From: Geosiphon pyriformis
Taxonomy: Eukaryota; Glomeromycota; Glomeromycetes; Archaeosporales; Geosiphonaceae
NCBI GenBank assembly: GCA_016748015.1
Contig: JAAOMT010000503.1
Location: forward strand, 365,258 to 429,257
Direction of reading: 5' to 3'
DNA length: 64,000 bases
Both the position numbers and the translations under genes were made by a program. The first letter of the stretch is position 1. Each line of letters begins with the position of its first letter. The notes under the pieces were generated by a model that was not told the DNA's origin, searched no databases, and was given only the letters and a program-made list of their open reading frames with translations. Positions 24,106 through 35,755 of this stretch are shown piece by piece.

Positions 24106-27100
24106 GTAGTTTGGTTTGGAAATTTGCTATGTACAACGTTCGGGGTATCAATGTTCCTGCAAAGCAAGCGGATGTTGTTCGTTGGCATGTGAGCTTGGGA
24201 AATATGGTTTTTTTTATCACTGAGACTAAGTTGAGGTCCTCTTCTGGGCCATGGATAAAAGATAAATTTGATGGAGTGCGAATATTTTCTTCTGGCTTGG
24301 ATAAGGGTTTCATGGGTGCTGGAGTTGCGATTGTCATGAACATTTCTTTGGCCTGTCATGTATCTAAGGTGGAGGGGATTCCTGGTCGAGTTATTTCTGT
24401 TCGGCTCCTGTTTAAGGGCAAGCTCTTGGTTACTGTTTTGGGGTTGTATGCTGGTGCCTCCTCTGGGGCTAGATTTGGTTAGGCTTCTGAAGTTAACACC
24501 CTCATTGCAAAGATGGTCAACTCCAGCAATTTTGTTATCTTGGGTGGAGACTTTAATGAGAATAGATCTGGTAGAAGTGCTAGTTTCAAGTTTTGTTTGA
24601 GTTTAGGTTTGGTCAATTCATTTGTTGGTCATCATTTGGCTAATTCTTATATGTGGAGCAATTCGAGAGGAGTTGGGAAAACAATTGATTACATTTTTGT
24701 TGGTAGTAATTTGTCTACTGCTGTTGCTGGCCATCAAGTTGTCTCTGTTTCAGATTTCTTTGACACTGATCACAAGACTGTTGTAGTTTCAGTCAGTTTG
24801 GGTGGGCTTCTAGATGTACAATTGAACAGTTTGCGCAAGTAGGTGAATAGGGATTGTTGGAAGTTCAAAATCAAGAATGCTAACTGTGTCGGATGGGCTA
24901 AGTTTAAGGATCTCTTGTCAGTTAAACTTTTGTCTTTGGGTGAGGTGTTCTCTGGTGCCAAAATACGTGGTGATGTAGATGCTATGTGGGCAGTTTTGGT
25001 GGAAGCTGTGGTGGATTCTGCTGATGTGACATTTTCGAGGCATTGGTTTAGTGAATTCAAGTGTTTGAGAAACAAACATTCTTCTAGGTTTTTTGGTCTG
25101 GAATTGTTGGTGGCCAAGATTGTCAAGAAATTTTGCTCTGGTGACTTGCTGGGCGCTGATCGTCTTGTGAGTAAATGATCGACTCTGGATGACGCGAAGG
25201 CTCGTGCTTTCAAGGACTTGGTTGGCTCGGGTGTTAAATCTGATGTTGTTGTTAGGCATTTGTCATTGGTTCGCAGAGATTACAGGAGGTCGAAGATGTT
25301 TGAGTCAAGGTTGGCTGAGAAAGCTTCGGTTAGGAAGGCGATTAAAAAGCGCATGAATAATTTCTGTTCGGATAAGGGTAGTATGATCAGGAGTGTGTTG
25401 GAAAAGCCTTTTCGCAAGGTTGTGTTGGATCACTTGATAGTTGATGATGATCTGGTCTTGTTGCCTGAAGAGGTAAAGTCCAGTGTAGATAGAATAATGG
25501 AGAGGTGGACGAGGAAACGCTCTGTGCAGTCAGTGCTTCCTGATCTTTGGGCTCATCAGTACGCGCCTTTGGACTATGTTCGGGATGATGCTTTTTCAGG
25601 TGTTATGAGTGCAATCAGTATGGGTGAGTTACTTTCTGTTGTTGGTGGTTTTCCTGATGGCAAGGCTGCTGGTTTGTCTGGTGTTCCTAATGAGTTATGG
25701 AAACATGGTGGTGAGGTGGTTTTGGGGTGCCTGTTGGCACTGTTTAATAAATGTTTGTCTGGTGGTGTGGTGCCTGTTTTGTGGAAGAGGGCTTGGGTGT
25801 CAATGATTCCTAAGCCTTATGACTGGGATAGAGTTCTTACAAACACTCAGCCCATTGCTTTGATTGAGACTGCCAGGAAGATTCTTTCCAAGATTCTGTC
25901 TGACCGTATTTCAATGGCTTGTAGCAAGTTTAATGTTCTTCAGGGTGACAACTTTTCGGTGCTGAAGGGTATGTTAACACAATCTCTGGTGTTTGCTATC
26001 GGTTCGGTAATTGAGGATGCCATTGAGAAGGATAGGGAGTTATGGTTGGTCTTGCAAGATATGTGGAAAGCTTACAATTCAGTTGGGTGGCATCATTTAA
26101 GAGCTAATTTGCGGCGTGTCAAGATGTGTAAGAGGTTCATAAGATTTTTTGGTGGTATTCATGAGGATAGAGTTAATAGAGTGATGACTGACTTTGGTTT
26201 GTCTGGTGGTTATAAGGTGCATGATGGGCTGGACCAGAGTGAGGTCTTTTCGCCACTTCTTTGGAGAATTTTTTACGATCTGCTTTTGTGTGAGATTAAA
26301 AGGCACGAACAATTGTGTGGATACCAGATTGATACTAAGTTTGTTTCAAAATCTGGCAGAATTGAGGGCAGTGATGGTTTGACATCGTATTTTTCGGCTG
26401 GTGTGTTTGTCGATGATACGATCTGGGTTGGGAATTGTCAGGCTTCTACTCAATACGCTCTGAACATTGCCAGTGAATTTTTTGTGATCAATAATATTTC
26501 TATCAATAGTGAGAAGACGGTAGCTATTCCCATCAATCAGGGCGTTAAAGTTGCTTCACTGAACATTTGTGGTTAGCCAATTTCTATTGCCAAGAAAGGG
26601 GAAGCACATCGGTATCTGGGTATTTTTCTGTTGACTGAAGGGCTCTCCAAGCCGAGTGTTGCCAAGGCTTATGCGGATGTACGTTTCTTCGTCAATGTTG
26701 TGCTTAGGAAAGCTATTACAGATAAACAATTCTCCTATCTGGTGTTGGCTGTTTTGCAGCCTATTGTTAGCTATCGTACTCAGTTCAGTTTTGTCTCATC
26801 TAATGTTTGTCGCAAGTGGGATGTCTTGGTTAGAAAGGGTCTTAGGTCCAAGGCTTGTTTCTCCCGTGATTTTCCTGACACTGTTTTACATCATCCCTCA
26901 TTGTATGGCCTAAAGCCTTTTGAGCAGGTGCAGTCAGAAGGGAAGGTTGCTGCTTTGGTGGCATTCTCTAATGCCTTTGGCATTCTTGGGCGTTTGTTTA
27001 GACATAGATTTTTGGACCTACAGGTTCTTGGTTGGGCTCCTTTGGATTCTTTGCAGTTTCCGGTCAGGTTGCGTGTTAGTCTGGTAAACAATTTTTTGGC

Positions 27101-28787
27101 TGAGATGGTGAAGATCTTTCTGGGAAATGAGCTTACTTTGGTGAACAACCTCCTCACTGCATTTCGTAGTCCTGGTCGGTTCCTATTGTCCTCTGTTCTT
27201 GGAAAGTTTTTGTATTTTGATTCGGTCAAATCTCTTAAACATTTTGGTGTCGCTTTTGGTGATCAGCTTTTTGATAAGAAAGGTGTTTTGTTGGATTGGA
27301 AAACTTTTCGTCATTGGAAGAGGTTGGATCCACGTGGCCCTGTGTCTCACTGGTTCATGGTTTCTTCTGAGTTTTTGAAAGATCAGGGTTACTCATTTTC
27401 TGGTTCTGTTGGCTCTGCGGGTAAGTTTGGTTTGAACATTTTGGGGTCTGGAGAATTTTCTGTGGTTAAAGATGGATTGCATGACATTTGGTCAGGCTTT
27501 TTTGAAGTTTTTATGGATGGGTCTTTGAGAAATGCAGGCTCTGCTGAAGTCACCTGTGGTGCTGCTGCATACTTTCCAGTCTTGAATAAGAGCATTGGTG
27601 TCACTGTTCATGGTCTTTTGTCTTCTACTATGGCCGAGTTACAGGCTGTCGCTTTGGCTTTGGAGTGTGTTCCTTCTTCAAGTACTGTGGTGTTACGTCT
27701 TGACAGCCAGGCTGCCATTGACGCATGTGTGTCTGAGATGTCTTTGGTTGCCCCTGATTTCCGTAATCAATGCTGGCTGGAAAGGTGTCATATTTTCAAT
27801 TTGGTTAGGGATAAGGATCTCAGCGTGAGTTGGGTTAAAGTGAAAGGACACTCTGGGATTCCTGGTAATATGAGAGCTGACTTGGCTGTTGGGGCTGCCT
27901 CTGGGTCTCCCTTTTCCCTTTGTGCCGATGTGTGTGAACATTTTTTGGTTGCTGAGGATATTGCTGTTTCTAGTAATGCCCGTTATTTTGTCAAGAATAT
28001 TTTTTGATCAATTTGTTGTGCTTGTTGGGAAGCTGGGCCTGGTTGTGATGTAGTTCTGGATGCGATGATTGGTTACATAGACTGGATTGTCACGGCAAAG
28101 GTGTGGCATCCTGATTCTCATATGCTTGCTGGGTTTACTAGCCATGCATCCTCAATGCTTCGCACTTATGTTATGAAGGCTGTGCACAAGAGGTTGCCGG
28201 TGGCAATAAGGAAGAGGTTGTATGATAAGTACTACCCTAGTGTGTTGTGTTTGTTTTGTGGTAAAGTGGAATTCTCTGACCACGTTTTTACTTGTGTTCA
28301 TGAGTCTGGCATTTGTGGTGAGATTTTGGTGGAGGCTTCTGCCCATTGGTCAGCTTTGGCTGGTGATTCCCCTGCTTCTGCTGTGTTGTGGGTTTTGTCT
28401 CAATGTTCCATTGATGTTGGGCTGTACACTTTGGTGTGCAAAGGGTTTGTGCTGGAGGAGTGGTATGAGGAGGCTTGCGATGTTTTTGAGAATAGAAAGA
28501 TGGCCACTGCTCAGATTGTTGATTATGTCAGGTTCGTTGTTGAATTACATCATGCTAAAGTATGGTTGGCTAGAGCCAGCCACTGGGTGGTGATGGAGAA
28601 AGCTGGTCTGGTCTGTGACGTTGGTGTTGTTTCTGGGCTCCCTTGTGGTGTGTCTTTGGTTTTGTTTGATGGTGTTGTGAGATTGCTTGGTTTGGCCAAT
28701 TCCTTTGCTGTTAGCTTTGGTCGTCGGAAGCCTTATTGTTTCTTTTCTGGTCTGGGTGGCAGTGTGAGGGTAGTTATAGATGTGTAG
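24102..28787 (+). pseudogene. LINE ORF2: endonuclease, RT, RNase H, zinc motif (copy D)
   Basis: 1561 codons in one frame with no frameshift, broken only by five stops: TAG 24480, TAG 24840, TGA 25176, TAG 26574 and TGA 28005. Residues 1-235 are an EEP/APE endonuclease (YNVRGIN, ITETKL, GGDFNEN near 150, FDTDH near 220). RT spans roughly 420-830 (DGKAAGLSGVPNELWKHGG, PKPYDW near 569, IALIETARKILSKILSDR, QDMWKAYNSVGW near 651, FVDDTIWVG near 768). RNase H is at about 1135-1265 (FMDGS, MAELQAVALALE, RLDSQAAIDA, WVKVKGHSGIPGNMRAD), with all acidic residues present. A zinc motif CLFCGKVEFSDHVFTC is near 1382. Two of the stops come from CAG. Confidence 0.93.
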
Positions 28788-28818
28788 TGTTGCCTTATCT
28801 GGCCTGAGTGGCTAGCCA

Positions 28819-28835
28819 CATGTGGAAAGTGTGTG
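28819..28835 (+). promoter_or_regulatory. 3'UTR stem-loop (copy D)
   Basis: CATGTG, loop GAAAG, TGTGTG: six pairs using G-U wobble. It is preceded by the perfect palindrome GTGGCTAGCCAC at 28808-28819. Confidence 0.55.
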
Positions 28836-28920
28836 AGTCACATTTAGTTTGAGCCTTTTAGTTTGGTTCTATATACTAGATAGCGATTGGGCTGCACTCA
28901 TTAAATGGGTTAATAAAAAA

Positions 28921-29478
28921 TTATACTTATTTTAAATTTTTATAAATTGTATTATAATAAATAATAATTAGATTTTTATTTATTAAATAAAAAAAATATA
29001 TTTTTATATCAAATTTTTTATATTTATTAATTATTTTTGGCAATTATTTAAAAAATAATATAAGTTTATTTATTTGTTAATTTTATTTTATTTTTACAAT
29101 TTTAATAAAAAGTGTTTTTAATTATTTGTTTTAAATAATTTATATATAAAAATAAAAAAAATTTTTTTTTTTTGTATTTTTATAAATATAATTAAAGCAA
29201 AAAGTAAAAAAGTTGCAAAATTTTTATTTTTATAAGTAAAATATATAATTATTAAAATTGTTTAATAATATTTTATAAAACTTTTTTTTTAATAAAATAA
29301 TAATAAACCAATTTTTTTTCTTTTTTTTTAAGTTAATTTTTTTGTAATATTAGAAAACTTTGTTTTTTTAATATAAAGTCAAATCTAAGATAATCTATAA
29401 TCTGTAATAAACTATAATATTTTGAATCAATCAATTTAGTAGTTAAAAAATTCTTATGTTTATAGCAAAAAATAAATT
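28921..29478. other. AT-rich spacer
   Basis: Nearly pure A+T with long T and A runs, between copies D and G. No gene seen. Confidence 0.6.
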
Positions 29479-29479
29479 A

Positions 29480-29545
29480 AAAAAAACTTTTTTCTCTCTT
29501 ACCTCCAAAAATTCTCAAAAAGCATATTTCGAAAGAAGTTTTTTT
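29480..29545 (+). promoter_or_regulatory. Inverted repeat in LINE 5' leader (copy G)
   Basis: Arms at 29480-29494 (AAAAAAACTTTTTTC) and 29531-29545 (GAAAGAAGTTTTTTT) pair with one mismatch over 15 positions. The 36-nt loop differs from that of copy E. Confidence 0.55.
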
Positions 29546-29615
29546 CTGTTATTTCATACTGTCTTCCATCACTTTACAAGAAACAAATCCTTTTGTTGTT
29601 GACCTGGCTGCTCTC

Positions 29616-31465
29616 ATGAGTGGTACTGGTGCTAAAAGAAGGTCAACCAGAGTTCCAACTTCTGGTTCAGTCAGTAGTGGTTCAAGTCATAAGGTTAAGA
29701 AACCTCCTGGTGGTGCTAAGCTATTAAGTAATGGTGTGGTTCTCAAAGGTAGTGGATCTGGTCAAGTGGTCAGACAGTTTAATAGCATGAATACTGATGG
29801 GGAGGCTTCCGAAGGTAAAGGAGTATCTGATTCCAAGATGAATACACCCCAAGCCAAGTGTTTTAATAATGGTGCGATTATTGGCTCCCCCTTTAGCTTT
29901 ATTAATTTCGACATGGAAGAGGAAGAAGAGATGTCTTTTTTCCCCCTCTCTCCCATAAGTTTTTTTCTTTGGATAAGGTGTGGATTGATCTCAAAATCAT
30001 TAAAACTCAGGTGGAGGTGGCTGTAAAAAAATCTTTTGCTTTGGACATCAATCTTTCAGCTGTAAAAGGGATATTGGCAACAGCCAAAACTCATGCCATA
30101 AGAAAATTATTTTCAGGAATCAATGGTTTTGGGGGGGCTACTACTCCCTCAAAATTTGAAGAAATCATCAAATCTACCTTCACCTCTGAAGCAAGCATGG
30201 AAAAAGCTGCCTCATTGGCCAGAGAAAATAACATCATAGTAAACAGCGATCTTAAGAGACAAGGAGTTTGCTCAGATCAGACCATAGTTATCAAGGAAAT
30301 TCCCATGGATACGCCAAAGGAAATGATCATCGCCACAGTATCCAAGTTTGGTCAAGTGGTGTCAATCCGATTGCAACTCATTGGGCTGTGGCAGAAGGCT
30401 GTGGTGGAGTTTGCCAAATCAAGTTAGGCAGATCAGTTGGCAGCTAAGTGGTCATTCTTAATCAAGAAAAATTCAGTGCGCGTGACCAAAGCTGTGAGGG
30501 ATTGTGAGACATAGGCATCTAGAGATTGGTATAGGGCACTTTTGTTTACTTTGCCAGTGGGAACAACAGCTTATGATCTTGGCAATCTTTTGGCAGAGGC
30601 TGGTGGGAAAACTTGTGTCATAAATTGATTCTTAAACACTGGTAATAGGATTTATTGTACTGTGGTTTGTTTTGAGAATGATGAGAAATTGGAGTTTGCA
30701 TTTTGTATGGAGCCTATTTTTGGTGAGGTGAGGCTGTCTTAGGCTAGATTAGACATGATTCAGTGCAAACAGTATGGGAAACTTAATCATTCTGTTCTAG
30801 AGTGTGATGCTAAAACCTTAATCTCTCTTACTATTTCTAAGTCATTTAAAAGGGTTATCTCTGATAAGAATTGCCTCTAGTTGGCCAAGCTATATGTGAA
30901 AAAGAGTGTGCCTATTTCTAAACTGGCTGCATTCAGCGGCAAATCATGGGCCCAGATTGTCTCTCTGGTATTTTCGTCTAATGGTCTTCACTTTGATTCT
31001 GGTCCTGGTTTTGGCTCTTCTTCTGGTGCCTCAGGTGTGATTGATCACTCATCTCTTGCAGGTCTTATTAGTTTATTTTTGGAAACTCGTCTCACTTCTT
31101 TGGAGCACTCTTTGGAACTTCTCATAGATAAGGTGTCTGGTATTATTGACAAACTTGACAGTTTAAACCTGGTGCTCTTGGCTCTCGCCTTCTCTTTTCA
31201 GCCCTTGGTTGTCTCTGATTTGGTTAATATGGAATTTGGTTCGGATATGGTTTTGGATGACCCTAAGTCTGCAGTTCTTCTTCTTTCTTCAGTTTCCTCT
31301 GGTGCCCCAAGTTCGGGTTTGAGTAGTTCAAAAATTTTGACTTTGAAAATGGGCTGTTTGGAGTCAAAGTTGATGGCTCTCAAAGCTTCGGTTTGTTCAG
31401 TATTGGGGAAGTTAGATCAGATGTGTGCTGGCTCAGGTTCTGTAGTCTCTTCTGTACCTCAATGA
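29616..31465 (+). pseudogene. LINE ORF1 (RRM-like, zinc knuckle damaged) (copy G)
   Basis: It starts at ATG 29616 (MSGTGAKRRSTRVP), basic and Ser/Gly rich. The frame changes near 29960. The SFALDINL and NGFGGATTPSKF block follows at about 30035-30160, then an RRM-like domain (TIVIKEIPMD, KFGQVVSIRLQLIGLWQKAVVEF) ending at TAG 30425 (a Gln codon in other copies). Further stops are TAG 30509 and TAG 30740, both at Trp positions. The zinc knuckle has lost its first Cys (MIQCKQYG). The C-terminus from 30881 is intact, with a helical stretch EHSLELLIDKVSGIIDKL and SSKILTLKMGCLESKLMAL as in D. The stop TGA at 31463 overlaps the ORF2 ATG. Confidence 0.85.
31462..31465 (+). promoter_or_regulatory. 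ORF1/ORF2 ATGA overlap (copy G)
   Basis: CTCAATGAATAATTTAG: same overlap as D and E. ORF2 would begin MNNLV, then hits TAG. Confidence 0.7.
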
Positions 31466-33641
31466 ATAATTTAGTATAGAAAATAGCCATGTGTAATGTC
31501 AAGAGAATGAACAATTCAGCAAAGCAGGAGGACATTATACGTTGGCACAGAAATATGAACAATTTGGTTTCAATTGTTACTGAGACAAAGTTAAAAGATA
31601 AGGTTCAGTCTTGGATTGCTAATAAATTTGATGGTGTTTAGGTTTTTGTTTCTGGTTTGGATTTTGGTTACCTTGGTTCTGGTGTGGCGATCATTATGAA
31701 CAACGCTTTGGTGAAACATGTATGTAAAGTTTTTGAGATTCCTGGTCATCTTTTGTCTGTCAAGCTGTTTTTCAAAAATAAGCTTTCAGTGTCGATTCTG
31801 GGTTTGTATGCTGGTGCTTCAATATCTGTGCACTTCTCACAAGTGGACAAGATAAATTCTTTAATTGCTAAAGCTGTTAATGAGTCTTCTTTCGTGATAT
31901 TGGGTGGCGATTTCAATGAAAATGGCTCTCACAGGTGTGCTAGTTTTAGGAAATATTTTGATTTGGGTTTGGTCAATGCCTTGGAAGAGAGTTTGTTTGG
32001 AAAGAATGTGACTTGGACCAATTTTCGAGGGGTAACCAAGATTATTAATTATGTGTTTGTGTCATCAAGCTTGGTCAATACAATCTTAGATCGTAGTGTA
32101 ACCAGAGTTGATGAATATTTTGATACTAATCATAAGGCTGTTACCATTTCCGTGGACCTGGGTGGTCTTTTGGATGTTAATTTGATATTCCTTCACAAAC
32201 AGGTGAATAAGGATCGTTAGAAGTTCAATTTTAAGAATGCTATGGCTGCCAAATGGGCTGCTTTCAAGAAATTTTCTGCTGCCACTGCAGCAATGTTTAA
32301 GTGCGAGTTTGATGCTGCTCTATTGTTTCTGGATCTGGATGCTATGTGGGACGTCATCTGTAAAATTGTGTACTTATCAGCGAATGATGTTTTCAAAAAA
32401 AAATGGTTCAAGAGTTATGATAATGTATTTACTAAGGAATCTTCTAAGTTTCACAAGCTAGAACTTTTGGTGTCTAAACTAGTTAAAGCATCATGTTTGG
32501 TTTCCTCTGAAGAATTTGTTGCATTACTGGGTACATGGAACTTGTTAGACGCTACAAATGTTTCTGTGGTGGAGTCTCTTTTTCTTTCAGGGTCGCATTT
32601 TGAGGTTATAAGATCTGTCTTGTTCAGAGTCAGGAAGTTGTATCATTCCTCTAAATTGTCCAAGTCAAAGCATGCTGAAAAATTTCGTATTAGATTGGTA
32701 GTTAGTAGGAGGATAGAAAGTTTTGAGGTGAATAAGGGTCATACAATTAGGAGTGTGCTAAAGCACCCCTTTCACAAGGTAGTATTGGATCACTTGGTTG
32801 TCAATGATGAACTGGTTTTGGATCCTAATTTAGTTAAATTTAAGGTGGATATTATCATGGAAGACTGGACCAGAAAACGCAAGTTGGTCACTGATATCTC
32901 TGCTGATTGGTGTCGTCAATACCAACCCTTGGAGTACATATTTGATGATGCATTTTCGAGAATAATGGACCCTATTAGTTCTGTTGAGTTGCTTGATGTT
33001 GTTTTGGATTTGTCTAATGATAAGGCTACTGGTTTGTCTGGTATTTCAAACGAGCTTTGGAAGCATTGTGATGAATCAGTTCTGGATATGTTGTTGGTGT
33101 TCTTAAACTCTTGTTTGCTCTGTGAGTCAATTTTTGGTCTTTGAAAGGAAGCCTGGGTGTCTATGATTCCCAAGCCTTATGAGTGGGAGGGAGTTCTTAT
33201 GAACACCCAACCCATTGTTTTGATTGAAACCACTTGTAAGATTCTTTCAAAGATCCTCTCAAACAGGATTTCTTTGGCATGCAATACTCACAACATTCTC
33301 CACGGGTACAATTTTTTGGTTTTGAAAAATACAATGACACAGTCTCCTATCTTTGCTGTCAGCTCTGTGGTTGAGGATACTCTGGAAAAGAACTGTGAGC
33401 TTTGGCTGATATTGCAGAACATGAAGAAGGCCTATGATTCTGTTGGCTGGGAGCATTTAAAAAAGAGTCTGATTAGGATTAAAATGTGTGGCAGATTCAT
33501 TCGATTTTTTGGTGGCATTCACAATAACTGAGTCAACAGAGTAATGACTGATTTTGGCTTAACTAATAGTTATCAAGTCCATGATGGTCTCGATCAAGGG
33601 GAAGTGTTCTCACCTCTTCTCTGGCATATATTTTATGATTC

Positions 33642-34508
33642 NNNNNNNNNNNNNNNNNNNNNNNNNNNNNNNNNNNNNNNNNNNNNNNNNNNNNNNNNNN
33701 NNNNNNNNNNNNNNNNNNNNNNNNNNNNNNNNNNNNNNNNNNNNNNNNNNNNNNNNNNNNNNNNNNNNNNNNNNNNNNNNNNNNNNNNNNNNNNNNNNNN
33801 NNNNNNNNNNNNNNNNNNNNNNNNNNNNNNNNNNNNNNNNNNNNNNNNNNNNNNNNNNNNNNNNNNNNNNNNNNNNNNNNNNNNNNNNNNNNNNNNNNNN
33901 NNNNNNNNNNNNNNNNNNNNNNNNNNNNNNNNNNNNNNNNNNNNNNNNNNNNNNNNNNNNNNNNNNNNNNNNNNNNNNNNNNNNNNNNNNNNNNNNNNNN
34001 NNNNNNNNNNNNNNNNNNNNNNNNNNNNNNNNNNNNNNNNNNNNNNNNNNNNNNNNNNNNNNNNNNNNNNNNNNNNNNNNNNNNNNNNNNNNNNNNNNNN
34101 NNNNNNNNNNNNNNNNNNNNNNNNNNNNNNNNNNNNNNNNNNNNNNNNNNNNNNNNNNNNNNNNNNNNNNNNNNNNNNNNNNNNNNNNNNNNNNNNNNNN
34201 NNNNNNNNNNNNNNNNNNNNNNNNNNNNNNNNNNNNNNNNNNNNNNNNNNNNNNNNNNNNNNNNNNNNNNNNNNNNNNNNNNNNNNNNNNNNNNNNNNNN
34301 NNNNNNNNNNNNNNNNNNNNNNNNNNNNNNNNNNNNNNNNNNNNNNNNNNNNNNNNNNNNNNNNNNNNNNNNNNNNNNNNNNNNNNNNNNNNNNNNNNNN
34401 NNNNNNNNNNNNNNNNNNNNNNNNNNNNNNNNNNNNNNNNNNNNNNNNNNNNNNNNNNNNNNNNNNNNNNNNNNNNNNNNNNNNNNNNNNNNNNNNNNNN
34501 NNNNNNNN
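33642..34508. other. Assembly gap (N run)
   Basis: 867 undetermined bases inside copy G ORF2, just after LLWHIFYD. Reading frames drawn across it have no meaning. Confidence 0.99.
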
Positions 34509-34524
34509 CCCCCCCCCCCCCCCC
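34509..34524. other. Poly-C run at gap edge
   Basis: Sixteen C in a row directly beside the N run, in a region otherwise over 60% A+T. The matching place in D has no such run, so this is most likely a sequencing or assembly artefact. Confidence 0.8.
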
Positions 34525-35418
34525 GGCTGAATGAGCAGTTCATCCTGGCTGGTGGTAGTTCTGTTTCAGGTAATTCTAGGTATTTTGTGCATAACATTTA
34601 TTGATCCATTCACTGTTCACATTGGGGTTTCAGTTCGGGTACTAGAGTTGTTGCTGGCAAATTGCTCACTGATATCAATTGATGCAGGTCTTCTTTTGTT
34701 TGGCATTCCGATTCACACATGACTGCTGACTTTACCAGTATACGGACTGCTGGTTTGCACACATATTTTATGAAAGCTCTGCATCATAGACTGCCTGTGA
34801 CCATTCACAAATGCCTTTATAATAGAAGTTACCCTAGTGTGGTTTGCTTGTATTGTGAATATGTAGAGGTCTTGGACCATGTCTTTTCCTGTGATTCTGA
34901 CTTTGCTAGTCGTGATTGGCTGCTTGGTGATTTTGCAGTTAAATAGGAAAATATTTTTGGCCTTTATTGTCCTTCTTCTTATGTGCTGCGAACTCTTTCT
35001 TCATGTGTTATTAACACCTCAGTCCATGTTGCTCTATGCAAAAGCTTTGTTTTTAATAATTGGTTTTTTGAGGTGGTTTCTGTTTTTGGTGATTTGAAAC
35101 TTGCTGGTGTGAAGATTGTGGACTTTGTCTGTGATTTTTGCCTAGCTTTTAGAAATAAGGTTTGGTTGGTTCGTGTTAAACATCGTGCATTTATGGAGAA
35201 ACATGGGTTGATTCCTCGAGACGGTTCTATGCCAGCTGCTATTTCTGGTCTGTTTTCACTGTATTTGGCTGGGATTGTCAGGTTGTTGGGTATTGATGAT
35301 GCATTGGGTGTTAAGTTTGGTTTGTGTAAATTTAATTTGTTCATTTCAGGTGCTTTAAATGCGGTTTCCATTCATATAAATGCATAGTGTTGTTCTGATT
35401 GGCCTAAGTGGCTAGTCA

Positions 35419-35435
35419 CGTATAGAAAATGCATG
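35419..35435 (+). promoter_or_regulatory. 3'UTR stem-loop (copy G)
   Basis: CGTATA, loop GAAAA, TGCATG: five of six positions pair, counting wobble; one A-C mismatch. Confidence 0.45.
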
Positions 35436-35518
35436 ATTCACACCTAATTTAGATCAATTATTTGATGTATAATATTAGGTAGTATTTGAACTTCATTCAA
35501 TAAATGTAAAAAAAAAAA

Positions 35519-35755
35519 TGTTTATAATTCATACTTGTAATATTTAATAATTCATAACTTTTTACTATTAGTATAAGTTATTTTAAATGTTAAATTTTTT
35601 AAAATTGATTTTCAAATCCATTAAAGAATAAAAAATTTAAATCTAACAATGAATTTTTAATTTAAATTCTGCTAATTCTGATAAAATTGCAGTAAAACAA
35701 ACTAATATTTCTATAATTAAAACTGTTATATAATAATGTAATATTATTTGTTCAA
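35519..35755. other. AT-rich spacer
   Basis: Between the tail of copy G and the minisatellite. No coding signal. Confidence 0.6.

Larger units (their letters stand above)
22031..28920 (+). mobile_element. LINE copy D, best-preserved full-length element
   Basis: About 6.9 kb: type I leader, ORF1, ORF2, a 3'UTR of about 130 nt and an AATAAAAAA tail. It has visibly more CpG and GC than the other copies, and all catalytic motifs are present. It is disabled by one ORF1 frameshift plus one stop, and by five stops in ORF2. Together the domains place it among APE-type LINEs with RNase H (I/Tad1-like by layout; the clade needs a tree). Confidence 0.92.
31462..35387 (+). pseudogene. LINE ORF2: endonuclease and RT, gap over RNase H (copy G)
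   Basis: The endonuclease has ILGGDFNENGS near 31900, NFRGVTKIINYVF and YFDTNHKAV near 32115. RT has VFKKKWFKSYDNVF, ATGLSGISNELWKH and VLIETTCKILSKILSN. The QDM-W block reads QNMKKAYDS, with Trp changed to Lys. One frame holds to the gap with stops TAG 31639, TAG 32218 (from TGG), TGA 33142 and TGA 33529. After the gap the C-terminus continues (GNSRYFVHNIY near 34570, HSDSHMTADFTS, zinc motif CLYCEYVEVLDHVFSC near 34850) and ends at TAG 35385. By comparison with D about 1.6 kb should lie where 867 N are placed. Confidence 0.85.
29479..35518 (+). mobile_element. LINE copy G, full-length, with assembly gap
   Basis: Type II leader, ORF1, ORF2, 3'UTR and a poly-A-like tail. An 867-N gap at 33642-34508 replaces the end of RT and most of RNase H. 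By leader and ORF2 it groups with E; by its ORF1 C-terminus it groups with D and B. Confidence 0.88.

Noticed and set aside
33544-34597. Long open frames on both strands through the N run
   Set aside because: They are translations of undetermined bases; nothing is encoded that can be read.
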